Positions 20,867-31,237 of a stretch of DNA of 64,000 bases are shown piece by piece. Location: contig OY821746.1 of assembly GCA_963682055.1 (NCBI GenBank), forward strand, positions 27,780,481 through 27,844,480, written 5' to 3'. Position 1 is the first letter of the stretch; each line of letters opens with the position of its first letter. Under the pieces are notes generated by a model that searched no databases, was not told where the DNA came from, and saw only the letters and a program-made list of their open reading frames with translations. The position numbers and the translations under genes are program-made. This stretch comes from Primula veris (Eukaryota; Streptophyta; Magnoliopsida; Ericales; Primulaceae).

Positions 20867-22497
20867 ACATATACTACACAAAATTTTCGTTCTTACTCTA
20901 CCACCATCAGTGAGTTGACATGCAAATTCAAAACATACCCTCCTACTCCTTTAAGATCGGAAGGCTATATATTAAAACAGATTAATTAGTTTATCTAAAT
21001 GACACCAAATTGAAATGGCAAAAGAGGTACTGTATTAATTACCAAGTTTTGTAAAAAAAAAAAAACCACTATCAAGTCTATCATGTATTCATGTGTACAG
21101 TTTAAATGTGATACCTAATTTGTAGCAAATTAGGTGCCGTCGTTCATTAAACAATACAACCACCTAGACCCCAAAATTGTAGCTCCAATTGTTTGTCAAT
21201 TATAATGCAAAACTCAAAGCAATGATCAGGAGTTCAGGACTCATCACTCATGAATCCATGGACCATGATAGTTTAGACTAGTGTTGTTCATTTTGAAAAT
21301 ATATATGCAATGCAACTACTGGAGTACCATCTATTTTCTTAAATATAAACCAATTGTTAAGCTTAGTAGAAACGAAATTAGCAGGAGCAGCATAATAAAA
21401 CAATAGACAAGTGGAATTAAGATGAGATGGGATTAGATGTTTCGTGGATCACACAACTCCCATGTTTAGTAAATAAAGTAGAATGTGATTAGGTGTCCCG
21501 TGAGACTCCAAATGATAGAGAAATGGGGTATTTAAAATATCTAAGTGGGGTGATATTAACATTCTAATCCCGTCATTATTTCTATTACTATCCTTATTCC
21601 GATAGATTTATAGTCTCGGTATTTGTAATACCGCAACCAAAGTACCGAAAGTATTTAAGCAAAAAAGAAGACAAAAGCTAGCGCCGGCAGTAACGTTAGC
21701 TGGATGAGGATGATGTGTACTGACTTTTCACGGTCTACAAATTAAGTAGAAATTGAAGTCAACTTGTCTGCTCATATCCAGCTGTTTCTCAAAATATGTA
21801 ACAAACTAAGAATGGACACGTACACAAACTATAATAAGCGTCCCTTCGAGATAATCATACATGTACGTTTTTTTGTGTGGTGCCGACTAATTAATGAGCA
21901 TAAATTACACAACTTCTCTTGGCTACAGTAGTCTTTTTGTGAAAAATATGAGTCACATGTACTGCACAAAATTTACATAATATGAGTGTCGTACGTGAAG
22001 GTAGCATGATCCCGTATGTCATCATTTTGTTACTACCGGAAGTGTAACCGATAGCGTATTGAGTGCTTGTACGTAACAGAGCCAGAAAAATAGTGCTCGT
22101 GACTACAAACGCATGCGCGAAAAAGTGTTGCAGGCAAAAGTTTACCGATACCAGCAACGACTGCATAATAATTTTTTTGACAGTTCTTCGTCTTTGGTAT
22201 TAAACATGGTTTGAAATTAATTCTAATATTGCAAAGAGAATTGAAGACACATGACGTCTCACCAACTTAAGGATGCGTTTAGAACTCGAAAACAAACGGG
22301 AAAAAGACAGGAAATGCTTCCCGCACCATAATAGTATTCGTAATTGTTCGTTCTACTTGTAGTAAAGCTTCTTAATTTTTTATTAGAATTCCAAACTCCT
22401 TTTCTCTTAATGGGAAGAAGTAGCCCAAAGGATTATGAGGCGTGGGCTTGGGTCACCATATATTACTCTGGGCATATATTGCAATACTATTATCAAT
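20867..22497. other. AT-rich intergenic DNA, nothing recognised
   Basis: A 91-aa minus-strand ORF (21891-22166) has no recognisable motif. I see no repeat or RNA gene. Confidence 0.5.
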
Positions 22498-22557
22498 TGT
22501 AAAATTATAGAGAGAGAATGAAGAAAATAAAATGAATATTGTTAACTTTTTTTACCA

Positions 22558-22654
22558 TAGAAACACTACTATGAACCCGATGTATTATGAGTTTTTAGTG
22601 GATGGGATGATGCAACCTAAATTATAGTGCATCGGGTGTACGGTAGTGCTACTC
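22558..22654. mobile_element. 97-bp Mutator-type MITE nested in the copia LTR
   Basis: It is flanked by a perfect 9-bp duplication TTTTTACCA (22549-22557 and 22655-22663). Inverted ends of about 30 bp are imperfect: tagaaacactactatgaacc on the left, and gagtagcactaccgtacacc as the complement of the right end. The sister LTR at 23003-23191 lacks the insertion. A 9-bp duplication suggests a Mutator-like mover. Confidence 0.75.
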
Positions 22655-22764
22655 TTTTTACCAAGTCTGTTACAATTATGTACACAGTTATTAACACAAT
22701 TTGTCCTACCATTATGTAAAATATACAAACAACTATATAAAATATAATGTCTCAAGACGCCCAC

Positions 22765-22990
22765 TTAAGTTGTAGGGTAAATAGAATGAACAAACAAATT
22801 GGAAATAAGGTGAAGAAAAGGCCGACACCCTAACACGTTTGTAAACAAATCAGCCAATTGATTGGCAGAATAAACGTGAAGAGAATGAATCACATCGTGT
22901 TGGATCTTTTCACGAATAAAGTGGTTGTCGATTTCTATATGTTTCATTCGCTCGTGGTGAACGAGATTAGCCGCAAGCGCGAGAGCCGAT
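22765..22990 (-). pseudogene. C-terminal RNase H fragment of copia pol
   Basis: On the minus strand the frame reads from the base after the PBS through an SALALAANLVHHERMKH-like run, then HIEIDNHFIREK and NQLADLFTNVLG, and stops at 22765. This is the conserved end of Ty1/copia RNase H. Everything upstream (gag, protease, integrase, reverse transcriptase) is missing. Confidence 0.8.
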
Positions 22991-23191
22991 CTGCTCTGAT
23001 ACCATGTGTAATTACATAATAGTGATCGAGACAGAGATTTAGTGAGATATAGAGAGACATAATAAACAAAATAAAATGAATCTTGTTAACTGTTTTACTA
23101 AATCTATTACAACTATATACACAATTATTAACACAATTTGTCATAACATTATATAAATTATACAAACAAGTATGCAAAATATAATGTCTCA

Positions 23192-23448
23192 AGATCAATC
23201 ATCTGTCCTTCGAATTGTACTACATAATATTGATTCTTTACACATAAATACATTGCAGTCTCTAATTTGTAAAATTAGCAGTAACATGCTAAAAATCTCC
23301 ATAACAACAACACCAAATTGGTAAGTACAAGCATGCTTAATTAACTCAAGTTGACTTCTATTCTATCAAATAGGAGTGGCATATGTGATATGTACATGTA
23401 AAGCAGATTATACACAATTGAAATGCTTATGTTATGAGATGGGACCAT
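23192..23448. other. Short AT-rich spacer between two copia elements
   Basis: Nothing recognised. It ends in the CCATT target duplication of the next element. Confidence 0.5.
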
Positions 23449-23453
23449 CCATT

Positions 23454-23992
23454 TGTTGGAAAAAAAAAAACTAATGGTTTTTTGAGTGAATGCTATTAAC
23501 TTTTAGGAGTTTAAAAACATTTACTCCCCCAATTTATGTGGGTCTTATTATTTGTAAAAGGAGTTACAAAGACAAAATAAAAGGAATGGTCTTGTGACAT
23601 TTTTAAAGAACTTTTCATGAGAAAGAAAAACATGTCATCATACACACATACACACACAAACACATATGCATACATATAGAGAGAGAGTACCGCACCACCA
23701 ACGGCCCGACCGTGGCTCGGTGCCGTTTCCGCCGAGTCACATGTGATAGACGTTGTACCTTGGGAACGAAGTGCCCCATTTAGCCAGAAGCAGAGGTGGC
23801 GGGGCAAATATCGTTTAAGGGAAACTGCTTGCAGTTACCTCGTCTCGGACTTTAGTCCATTTCGGTATCATTTACATTATTTTATGTTAAATGTTGTAAT
23901 TGATAATTATATATTTGAGGAAACCATTTTCTGTTTATTTGTCCATTTCTTTTCCGTAGAAATTATTGTGTTTATTTACAACGTACCCAACA
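23454..23992 (+). repeat. 5' LTR of the copia-like element
   Basis: 539 bp from TGTTGG to CCAACA, with an A10 run near the start and a CA-repeat around 23640-23665. The 98-aa minus-strand ORF inside it recurs in the 3' LTR and is not a gene. Confidence 0.92.
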
Positions 23993-24948
23993 ATCTTAAA
24001 CGATATTTTTATGTTTTGTACGCTAATGCAATAATTTCGGTGTATGGATTTACAGAAAATTATTTCCGTTGCTTAGACAGTTCTTTGGAAAATCATTTTC
24101 GAACAAACCTTGGTTTTAAGAAATTGATGTTTCCGGTTGAATTGTCGAATACGTTTTTCGTATGTTTACCTTTTTGAGTTTTGTGAAGTTCCTTTTCCTG
24201 GTGTTAATTGTCTCTTATGATCCCTAGTGCATTGTTTTAGTAGCAGTATTGTTTTACATTTTTTTTTTCTATTCTATGTATATGATGTATGAAATTTGTC
24301 TTGAAAAAGTGTCCTAATGCAGTGATCATATAATCACTTGATTACGGTTCCAAAAAACCAAAGCGTTTTCACTAGGAATAATTTACAGCAAGAATTAAAC
24401 CTTTCTCCTAACTCACTGACTGTATTCTCTATATATACTCATATATTTAATATAGTAATAATTAAGTATATACTATCAGGAAATACAATATGCATGCAAC
24501 ACCTAGCTTTCTTTCTTCATGTGTACTAGTGTAGATATCTATATTAGCAATCAATATCTCAAACGTTTCAACATTAAACATGCCAATAAACACAATTAGT
24601 ATGGTTTTGAATAACATAAAATAAAGTTACATGTAACTCTTATTCTACTACAATAACACAACCGTAAATAATTTATTTCAACAAATGTTGATCAAAAACC
24701 CACCAGACAAAATGAAGCATGTCCATACAAGGCTTCTCAGATACATGAGGTATACTGCCAATCATGAACTGTGTTATACGAGATGTCCAAAATGTTTGGA
24801 GGGTATTTAGATACCAAGTGAATCTCGAACTTTAACAGTACAAGGTCCATTAGTGGATATGTTTGTACTTAAAGAGGTTGCAGTCTTATGGAGGTCTGTA
24901 AAATAGACCTGCATAGTTGGAGAAACTGTAGAGTTAGAATTCATAACG

Positions 24949-25260
24949 TTGAATCAAGCTACAGAAGAGGCAGTTTGGCTGAGAAGTCTTGGAAGGTATT
25001 CCAAGTGGCTAAAATCTGTTCCCGCAATAAACGTGTACTGCTGCAGTCAGTCAGTTATTAAACGGGATCAGAATAATTTGTATAATGGAAAGTCCCGACA
25101 AAGTCATGACATATTCGTCGGAGACACAAATCCGTAAGAGGAATTGCTAGCAAAAATTATGGTATCCATAGACTTTGCAAGGTCTAAGGATAATAATGCG
25201 GATCCATATACAAAATGCTTGACTCGTAGAGGAGGTGAAGCATCATCGAGGGAAATGGGG
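24949..25260 (+). pseudogene. Decayed copia RNase H fragment
   Basis: The frame contains NQATEEAVWL, then after an in-frame stop at 25135 IDFARSKDNNADPYTK, which corresponds to the conserved end of copia RNase H (SKDN-ADP-TK). There is a stop inside the frame and a likely one-base insertion at the end. No other pol domain is visible in the element. Confidence 0.75.
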
Positions 25261-25856
25261 TTTGAAGCCCAATAAATTGGAAACCTTCGCATAGGTAACC
25301 CAACCTGAACTGGAAACTTCAGTCTCGGGTTCAATGGGAAACTGAATTGTGCGGGTAACCGAACAAAGCACTCGAGAACATAAGTTCTCAGCCCATTTCT
25401 ATGATGAAAGAGTGATAGACCTGTACCATTTTAAGGGTGAGCATGAGGCTCTTAATGAATCAAGTATCTCGAAGGTCGAGTGGGGTGAGTCAGGACACCC
25501 TTGACTTGAAAATCACCTATAACGAGTGTGTATGGCCGATACTATGTGATGATCTAGGGCTAAATCACTAGAGCACTCGGTTGAATTTGCCAAGGCAGTC
25601 CAGGGCCAAATATGGACAACAACCAAAGGGCTTAGTAAGTAGTGTAGAGAGGACATTGTGTGAGTATTACCCTGGTATGCACAAACGCTAAAGGGTTCAA
25701 GGCTTTAAGGCTACCCAATAGTAGCATATCAGATTTTACATCACTATGGCAGGTTCAAGGCGCGCGCTACCTGTCCTTATGCAGTGAATTCTCGTGGTTC
25801 TCTCGATTGCATTTAGTTGCACGTTGCATGTTTTAGATCGCATTCATGTGGGGGAT

Positions 25857-26395
25857 TGTTGGAAAAAAAAAAACTAATGGTTTTTTGAGTGAATGCTATT
25901 AACTTTTAGGAGTTTAAAAACATTTACTCCCCCAATTTATGTGGGTCTTATTATTTGTAAAAGGAGTTACAAAGACAAAATAAAAGGAATGGTCTTGTGA
26001 CATTTTTAAAGAACTTTTCATGAGAAAGAAAAACATGTCATCATACACACATACACACACAAACACATATGCATACATATAGAGAGAGAGTACCGCACCA
26101 CCAACGGCCCGACCGTGGCTCGGTGCCGTTTCCGCCGAGTCACATGTGATAGACGTTGTACCTTGGGAACGAAGTGCCCCATTTAGCCAGAAGCAGAGGT
26201 GGCGGGGCAAATATCGTTTAAGGGAAACTGCTTGCAGTTACCTCGTCTCGGACTTTAGTCCATTTCGGTATCATTTACATTATTTTATGTTAAATGTTGT
26301 AATTGATAATTATATATTTGAGGAAACCATTTTCTGTTTATTTGTCCATTTCTTTTCCGTAGAAATTATTGTGTTTATTTACAACGTACCCAACA
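25857..26395 (+). repeat. 3' LTR of the copia-like element
   Basis: A 539-bp copy identical by eye to 23454-23992, followed directly by the CCATT duplication. Confidence 0.92.
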
Positions 26396-26400
26396 CCATT

Positions 26401-27540
26401 TACTCCACATGACCACACTTGATACATGCCAATCACCAAGTGATGATATGGTCACAGGCGTAATAGCTTAATGCTGCATACATGTGTCATATTCATACTA
26501 CCAAATCGGGCACGGGCCAAAGATATGCACCATTTAATTAAGAACATCTTTGATTGAGAATAATGTTTAGCACGACGGTCGGCGAACTGTTAGCTATATG
26601 AATCCATTTTTGAAAGATAAAACTTGACTTGAACCGAGTAATCAGGTAGAGGCTCACAGCATGGTACCGCTGCTCTAGATCCATTCAGCCGAGTCTTTAA
26701 CGGCCATGAAAGAGCAAGGAATGAAGCACGCTATAATCGAGCCAATACAAGTTACATGGAGTAGTAAGTAGTAATAAACTAATAATTATACGTTAATTTT
26801 CTCTTTTTTGGTTCACTATTATACGTTAATGAATTCACGAATGTTAAATCATGTAATGCTCGATTTATATGGGCAGTAAATAATTTCGGAAGGAAACGCC
26901 TTGCATATGTTTAGTGATCGATGTCAAACGGTTTAAGTTACATAATCAACACAAAGGATCACCGTTATGATGAGAATACCATGACTTAGAAGAAAGAGGT
27001 TATAAGGGTTTCTCAACACAATCACATAGGCATTCGTGCCACACCAACCTCAGTTTCACGATGATCATTATTAGAGGCAAACTTGTCTTACAGGAGAGCC
27101 AATGTCAACATTGTTTGGTGTCCCTGGCCACTACGCCCACCCTTGCGATACTAGCCCACCACTTACATGGGTATCCGCCAAAATCATTCCATAAACAAGG
27201 CCGACACAGAGGGGGGAGCGACCATAATGTGGCAGTAACTAACATCGTTTTCACAATTTCAGGAATAAGATCTCATTGACCGACCAATCTTGTTTAGTGA
27301 CATTATCGATCGTTGCTCAACAAAATATTGAGTTAATTATTTGGTCGGCTCCATTTGGTTTAAACCTGATAAACTCATTAAGCAAATTAGCTACATCACT
27401 ATGAAAGTTTAGAAAGACTTACTTTTCTAGTTATGATGCCGGTGTTTGTTAGCCCCCAGCAAATTGTCCAACTTACTCTAGTAGTTTTTAATATGTAATC
27501 AAATAAATATAGAACCCACTTGTATTTACCGTTAAAGCAA
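26401..27540. other. Intergenic DNA, nothing recognised
   Basis: A 72-aa ORF at 27061-27279 shows no motif. I see no repeat or RNA gene. Confidence 0.45.
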
Positions 27541-28300
27541 TAGTCCAAATAGAGCTTAATTAGGTTTGTAATTGAATTGAATCATTTCCCAAACCAGACT
27601 ACTTTCAGTATTGTTGCAATCAAAATCATAACGCACCATATTACTATTCTAAAATTTATCAGAACCATTAAATCCATTACCCAATTTTCTATTTGCATAA
27701 GACCAAACAGAACTTGGTTTGTTATTGAATTGAATCACTTCTAAAACCAAACCACTTTTACTACTACACTATTAAAATAAAAAATCACTAGGCACCAAAT
27801 TACTACTACTCTAAAACTTGTCGGGACCATAATGCCACTACCCAATTTCCTACTTGCACTAGACCAATTATAGACTTCGAGTTGTTGTTGAATTGTATTA
27901 TTCTCCAAACCACACTACTTTTTACTATTATTTAAATCAAAATCATAAGCAGTGTTTTAAAACGCGAGTCTCAATAAAAACTAGACGAGATCTAGGCGGT
28001 AGGCGCCTAGTTAATTAGGCGGGAGTAGACGATTAGATGGCGATTAAGAAAAATTAGACGAGATTGGGAGTTAGGCAAGCTATTTTTATCTAGAAACCAG
28101 CTTTGACTTATTAGAACATTGATCATTAGATAACTATTCCAAACTTTATGGGGACCGTCAATGCCATTACCCAATTTCCTATTGGCATACACCAAATAGA
28201 ACTTGGTTTGTCAATAAATTGAATCATTTCCAAAACCAGAAAACTCTTACAATAAAAATCATAAAATAATCAAATTAGTCCGACTACTTTGTAAAAATAT
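27541..28300. repeat. Degenerate tandem repeat of about 150-165 bp
   Basis: Units contain attgaatcatttccaaaacc (27573, 27726, 27888, 28211) and tacccaatttcctatttgca (27674, 27838, 28161). The last interval is longer because a MITE (27951-28121) has inserted. The array runs almost up to the heat-shock promoter. Confidence 0.7.
27951..28121. mobile_element. MITE family B (AGTGTTTTAAAA ends), copy 1
   Basis: A 171-bp element starting agtgttttaaaacgcg and ending ttattagaacattg, which is an imperfect inverted terminus. The flanks atcataagc and atcattaga match at 7 of 9 bases, as expected for an old 9-bp duplication. Confidence 0.65.
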
Positions 28301-28367
28301 CGGGACGACTAAAGAAATTATCCAAAATTCAACTTGGGAAACAAGAAAGAAATCAAAAGAATCATCC

Positions 28368-28395
28368 AGAACCTTCTCACTCTCTCGAACATTCC
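28368..28395 (+). promoter_or_regulatory. Two heat-shock elements
   Basis: aGAAccTTCt (28368-28377) and cGAAcaTTCc (28386-28395) are both perfect inverted GAAnnTTC units, the binding form of heat-shock factor. They lie just upstream of a TATA box, the usual layout in plant small heat-shock genes. Confidence 0.8.
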
Positions 28396-28416
28396 ACCAC
28401 CCTCTCTCCCCCTCTC

Positions 28417-28427
28417 TATATATATAA
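28417..28427 (+). promoter_or_regulatory. TATA box of the small heat-shock gene
   Basis: tatatatataa lies 21 bp after the second heat-shock element and about 75 bp before the ATG, leaving room for a short leader. Confidence 0.75.
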
Positions 28428-28499
28428 CACAATCACATACACACAAAATAAACAAAATACACAAAATCGAATAAATAAACAAAATACACAAAATAAAGA

Positions 28500-31237
28500 A
28501 TGGCTTCGACACTAGTTTGGAGGAGAGCTTTGGCTATGAGAAGGGCTGTGAATAACCCGACCCGCTCGGTTATTAGCTCTATTTCTCGCCCGTTCAACAC
28601 GAACGCTCAGTTGACGACACGTGGCAGTGAGGACGATGAGGAATACGATCGGAGGGTGGAGGATGTTCATGGCGGGCGTCGTCGTTTGGCGGTTCCCACT
28701 GGCTTCTTCTCCGGTAGTCGTTATTTGTTCCTTGTTCTTAATTATTTATTTATTTATTTTTAATCTAATTAGTTGTTTGTTTTACTTTAAAAAAAAAACA
28801 AGGGTAAAAGTACATAAAAAGGAATTAGTTGTTTGTTTACGGTATCGGTTTGATTAGGGGATAATATTAATTAGTAGCAGTGTTTTAAAAAGTGAAATCG
28901 TAGCTAAACGTTTTTATGAGAGATATGTTACAGTGGTAAAAAAACGCAAAAGCGAGTTTTTTAAGCGTTGAATCGAACTTTTATTGAGTTTTTAAATTGA
29001 GATTTTTGACTACGAAGCGTGCTTATTAAAACAGAGATTAGTAGCGTAAAATGAACTACTCATTCCGTTTCAATTTATAGGTTCATTATTCATTTTGGAC
29101 CGTGTATATATTCCCTTAAACCAAACAAAAATGGTACTTATTTTGTAACATTATGGATTTTCTGCTATATTATATACCCTTCTGTTATCTGTTCCATGTC
29201 CTTTTTTTTTTTTTAAATTTAATTAGTTGTTTTGTTTATAATATTCATGATATGATTAGTTGATAACATTTAGTAGCCTAAAATGAACTATTCCTGTTCT
29301 GTTCCTTGTCCTTTGTTTTATCTTTTACTATTTTTAATTAGCTGTTTTTTTTATGGTTATGCTATTCATATGATTAGGGTTTAGTAATATTTACTATTTA
29401 GTAAGCTAAAATAAACTACTTTGTTGGTTTCAATATTTTGGTCCATTATTATTACACGAACTAGGTAGAGACTAAAATAGATTAAAACACCCCGTATTAC
29501 GAAAAAAAAAAAAAAAACCATTTATTTTATTGAAAAGTTGAGTATTTTATCATTTGAACACCTCATAATTACAAAATTACAAAATAGTAAATACATATAA
29601 TTCAGCCTCACCCATATATAAATACTAGTTCCGCAACTGATTACAACTTTTAGTTTATATATCCACTTTAGCCAAATAGAAATGGGTAATTTTTTTTTTT
29701 TATTACAATTTTTTTCAACATTACAGATTTTCACCGCCATTTTTTTTCTTTTGATACCAAAGTGGGTTAATAAAATGAACTATAGATCTATTATTCCATT
29801 TTGGCTTTTCTAGTTTAAGTGTTTAATAATTAATTTATCAAAATAGGAAATTATATTTTGTAACTTTATGGATTTGTGCTTATACAAAAACTAGATTCGA
29901 TACCAAAAAGTAGTTTTCTCTGGTAATCGTCACAATGAACATTAAGCTCATCATAGGCTCCTTTGTTATGGAGTTACCGAACAGAGTAATATCCTTAATT
30001 CAATACGATGAGTGTTTTTCAATTTTCGGGGTAATGACATGACATCGTTACAAGAGGATGATTAGCTAGTATGTACTTATTAAAATTAAAACTAGGGGGT
30101 CTATCAAAAATGTGTTATGATTGATTGTCATTGTTTAGCTTATGATTGATTGTGGAGGTACCAAACAGAGTAAATATACTTGATTTAATCGGATGAGTAT
30201 GTGTTTTATCTTTCGGGGTAACGACATCATTATCTATGTCCAAGAGGATCATTAGCTAAACGTATAAAAAAAACTTCCTAGTATATATTGGAATTAGGGT
30301 GTGGAGGTACCAAACAGAGTAAATATACTTGATTTAATCGGATGAGTATGTGTTTTATCTTTCGGGGTAACGACATCATTATCTATGTCCAAGAGGATCA
30401 TTAGCTAAACGTATAAAAAAAACTTCCTAGTATATATTGGAATTAGGGCCTATCGAAAATGTTTTACTTATGATTGTCATTATTAGCTTAACTATCTGTA
30501 AATAACAGTATATGTCCCATGGGTAATATATACAGTCATGGAAATCATCTGGGCAATATGCATAAAAACCAGTGTTTTAAAAAGCGAAATCTTAGCTAAA
30601 GTGTTTTGTATGAGCTATGGTAAAAGTGTAAAATTTTGGCGGCCTGCCTAATAAGCGGAAAAAATGAGCCTTTTAAGCTTCTGTAAAGCTTTGAATTGAG
30701 CTTTTTCACAACGAATCGTGGTTTTTACTACAAATCGTGCCTTTTTCAAGAGTGATTAAAACCAATGTGTAATTGTTGTATTGAAACAAAGCTGATATTG
30801 GATTCTATTTTCTGTTTGCAGATGTGTTTGATCCGTTTGGTACGACGAAAAGCCTAAGCCAGCTGATGAACATGGTGGACCAGCTAGCCGACAACCCCTT
30901 CCTATCCGGCACACGTGGTGTGCCAGGTGGTGCTCGTCGTGGGTGGGACGTGAAGGAAGACGAGAACGCCCTCCACTTGAGGGTTGACATGCCAGGGCTG
31001 AGCAAAGAGAACGTGAAGATATCGGTGGAGCAGAACACGCTGGTGATACGAGGCGAGGAGGAGGGAGAAGCAGTGGAGGAAGAGAAGAGGAGGTACTCGA
31101 GCAGAGTTGATTTGCCGATTGAGCTGTTTAAGGTGGACGAGATCAAGGCTGAGATGAAGAACGGTGTCTTGAAAGTTGTTGTGCCCAAGGTTAAGGAGGA
31201 TGAGAGAAAGGATGTGATCCAAGTTAATGTTGAGTAG
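28500..31237 (+). CDS. Mitochondrial small heat-shock protein (HSP23-type), two exons
   Basis: Exons are 28500-28713 and 30822-31237, with a 2,108-bp GT-AG intron of phase 1; the product is 209 aa. Residues 1-35 are rich in Arg, Ser and Thr without acidic residues, as in a mitochondrial presequence ([10 protein letters not shown]). FFSDVFDPFG spans the splice junction and is a landmark of this subfamily. The alpha-crystallin domain covers about residues 118-209, with [19 protein letters not shown] and the closing GVLKVVVP motif. The protein should act as an ATP-independent holdase in the mitochondrial matrix. Two perfect heat-shock elements point to heat induction through heat-shock factor. 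The intron carries two family B MITEs and a 149-bp tandem duplication. The length matches the usual about 210 aa. Confidence 0.92.
28879..29036. mobile_element. MITE family B, copy 2, in the heat-shock intron
   Basis: A 158-bp element flanked by a perfect 9-bp duplication ATTAGTAGC (28870-28878 and 29037-29045). It starts agtgttttaaaaagtg and ends cttattaaaacagag. Confidence 0.82.
30151..30448. repeat. Exact 149-bp tandem duplication in the intron
   Basis: 30151-30299 is repeated base for base at 30300-30448 (start tgtggaggtaccaaacagag). An older, diverged copy lies upstream at about 29967-30100 (ggagttaccgaacagagtaa). Confidence 0.9.
30571..30754. mobile_element. MITE family B, copy 3, in the heat-shock intron
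   Basis: A 184-bp element starting agtgttttaaaaagcg and ending tttttcaagagtg. Flanks are ataaaaacc (30562-30570) and attaaaacc (30755-30763), 8 of 9 matching. It ends about 67 bp before the 3' splice site. Confidence 0.75.

Larger units (their letters stand above)
22498..23191 (-). mobile_element. Ty1/copia deletion derivative, minus strand
   Basis: Read on the minus strand, the order is: 5' LTR (23191-23003), a primer-binding site TGGTATCAGAGC (23002-22991) matching the initiator-Met tRNA site typical of copia, only about 236 bp of interior, then the 3' LTR (22754 to about 22498). The interior is the end of the copia RNase H region, joined straight to the PBS. The two LTRs are clearly diverged, and a MITE sits in the 3' one. 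Almost all coding capacity is gone. Confidence 0.8.
23449..26400 (+). mobile_element. Non-autonomous copia-like LTR element with identical LTRs
   Basis: A 2,942-bp element (23454-26395) with a perfect 5-bp duplication CCATT (23449-23453, 26396-26400). The LTRs are 539 bp each (TGTTGG...CCAACA) and show no difference by eye. A purine tract tgtggggga precedes the 3' LTR. The interior is 1,864 bp and carries only a decayed piece of copia RNase H. No tRNA-complementary site (TGG...) follows the 5' LTR, which is odd for a young copy. Confidence 0.88.

Noticed and set aside
23511..26210. Two identical 98-aa minus-strand ORFs (23511-23807, 25914-26210) as duplicated genes
   Set aside because: They are the same stretch of the two identical LTRs and contain a CA microsatellite translation.
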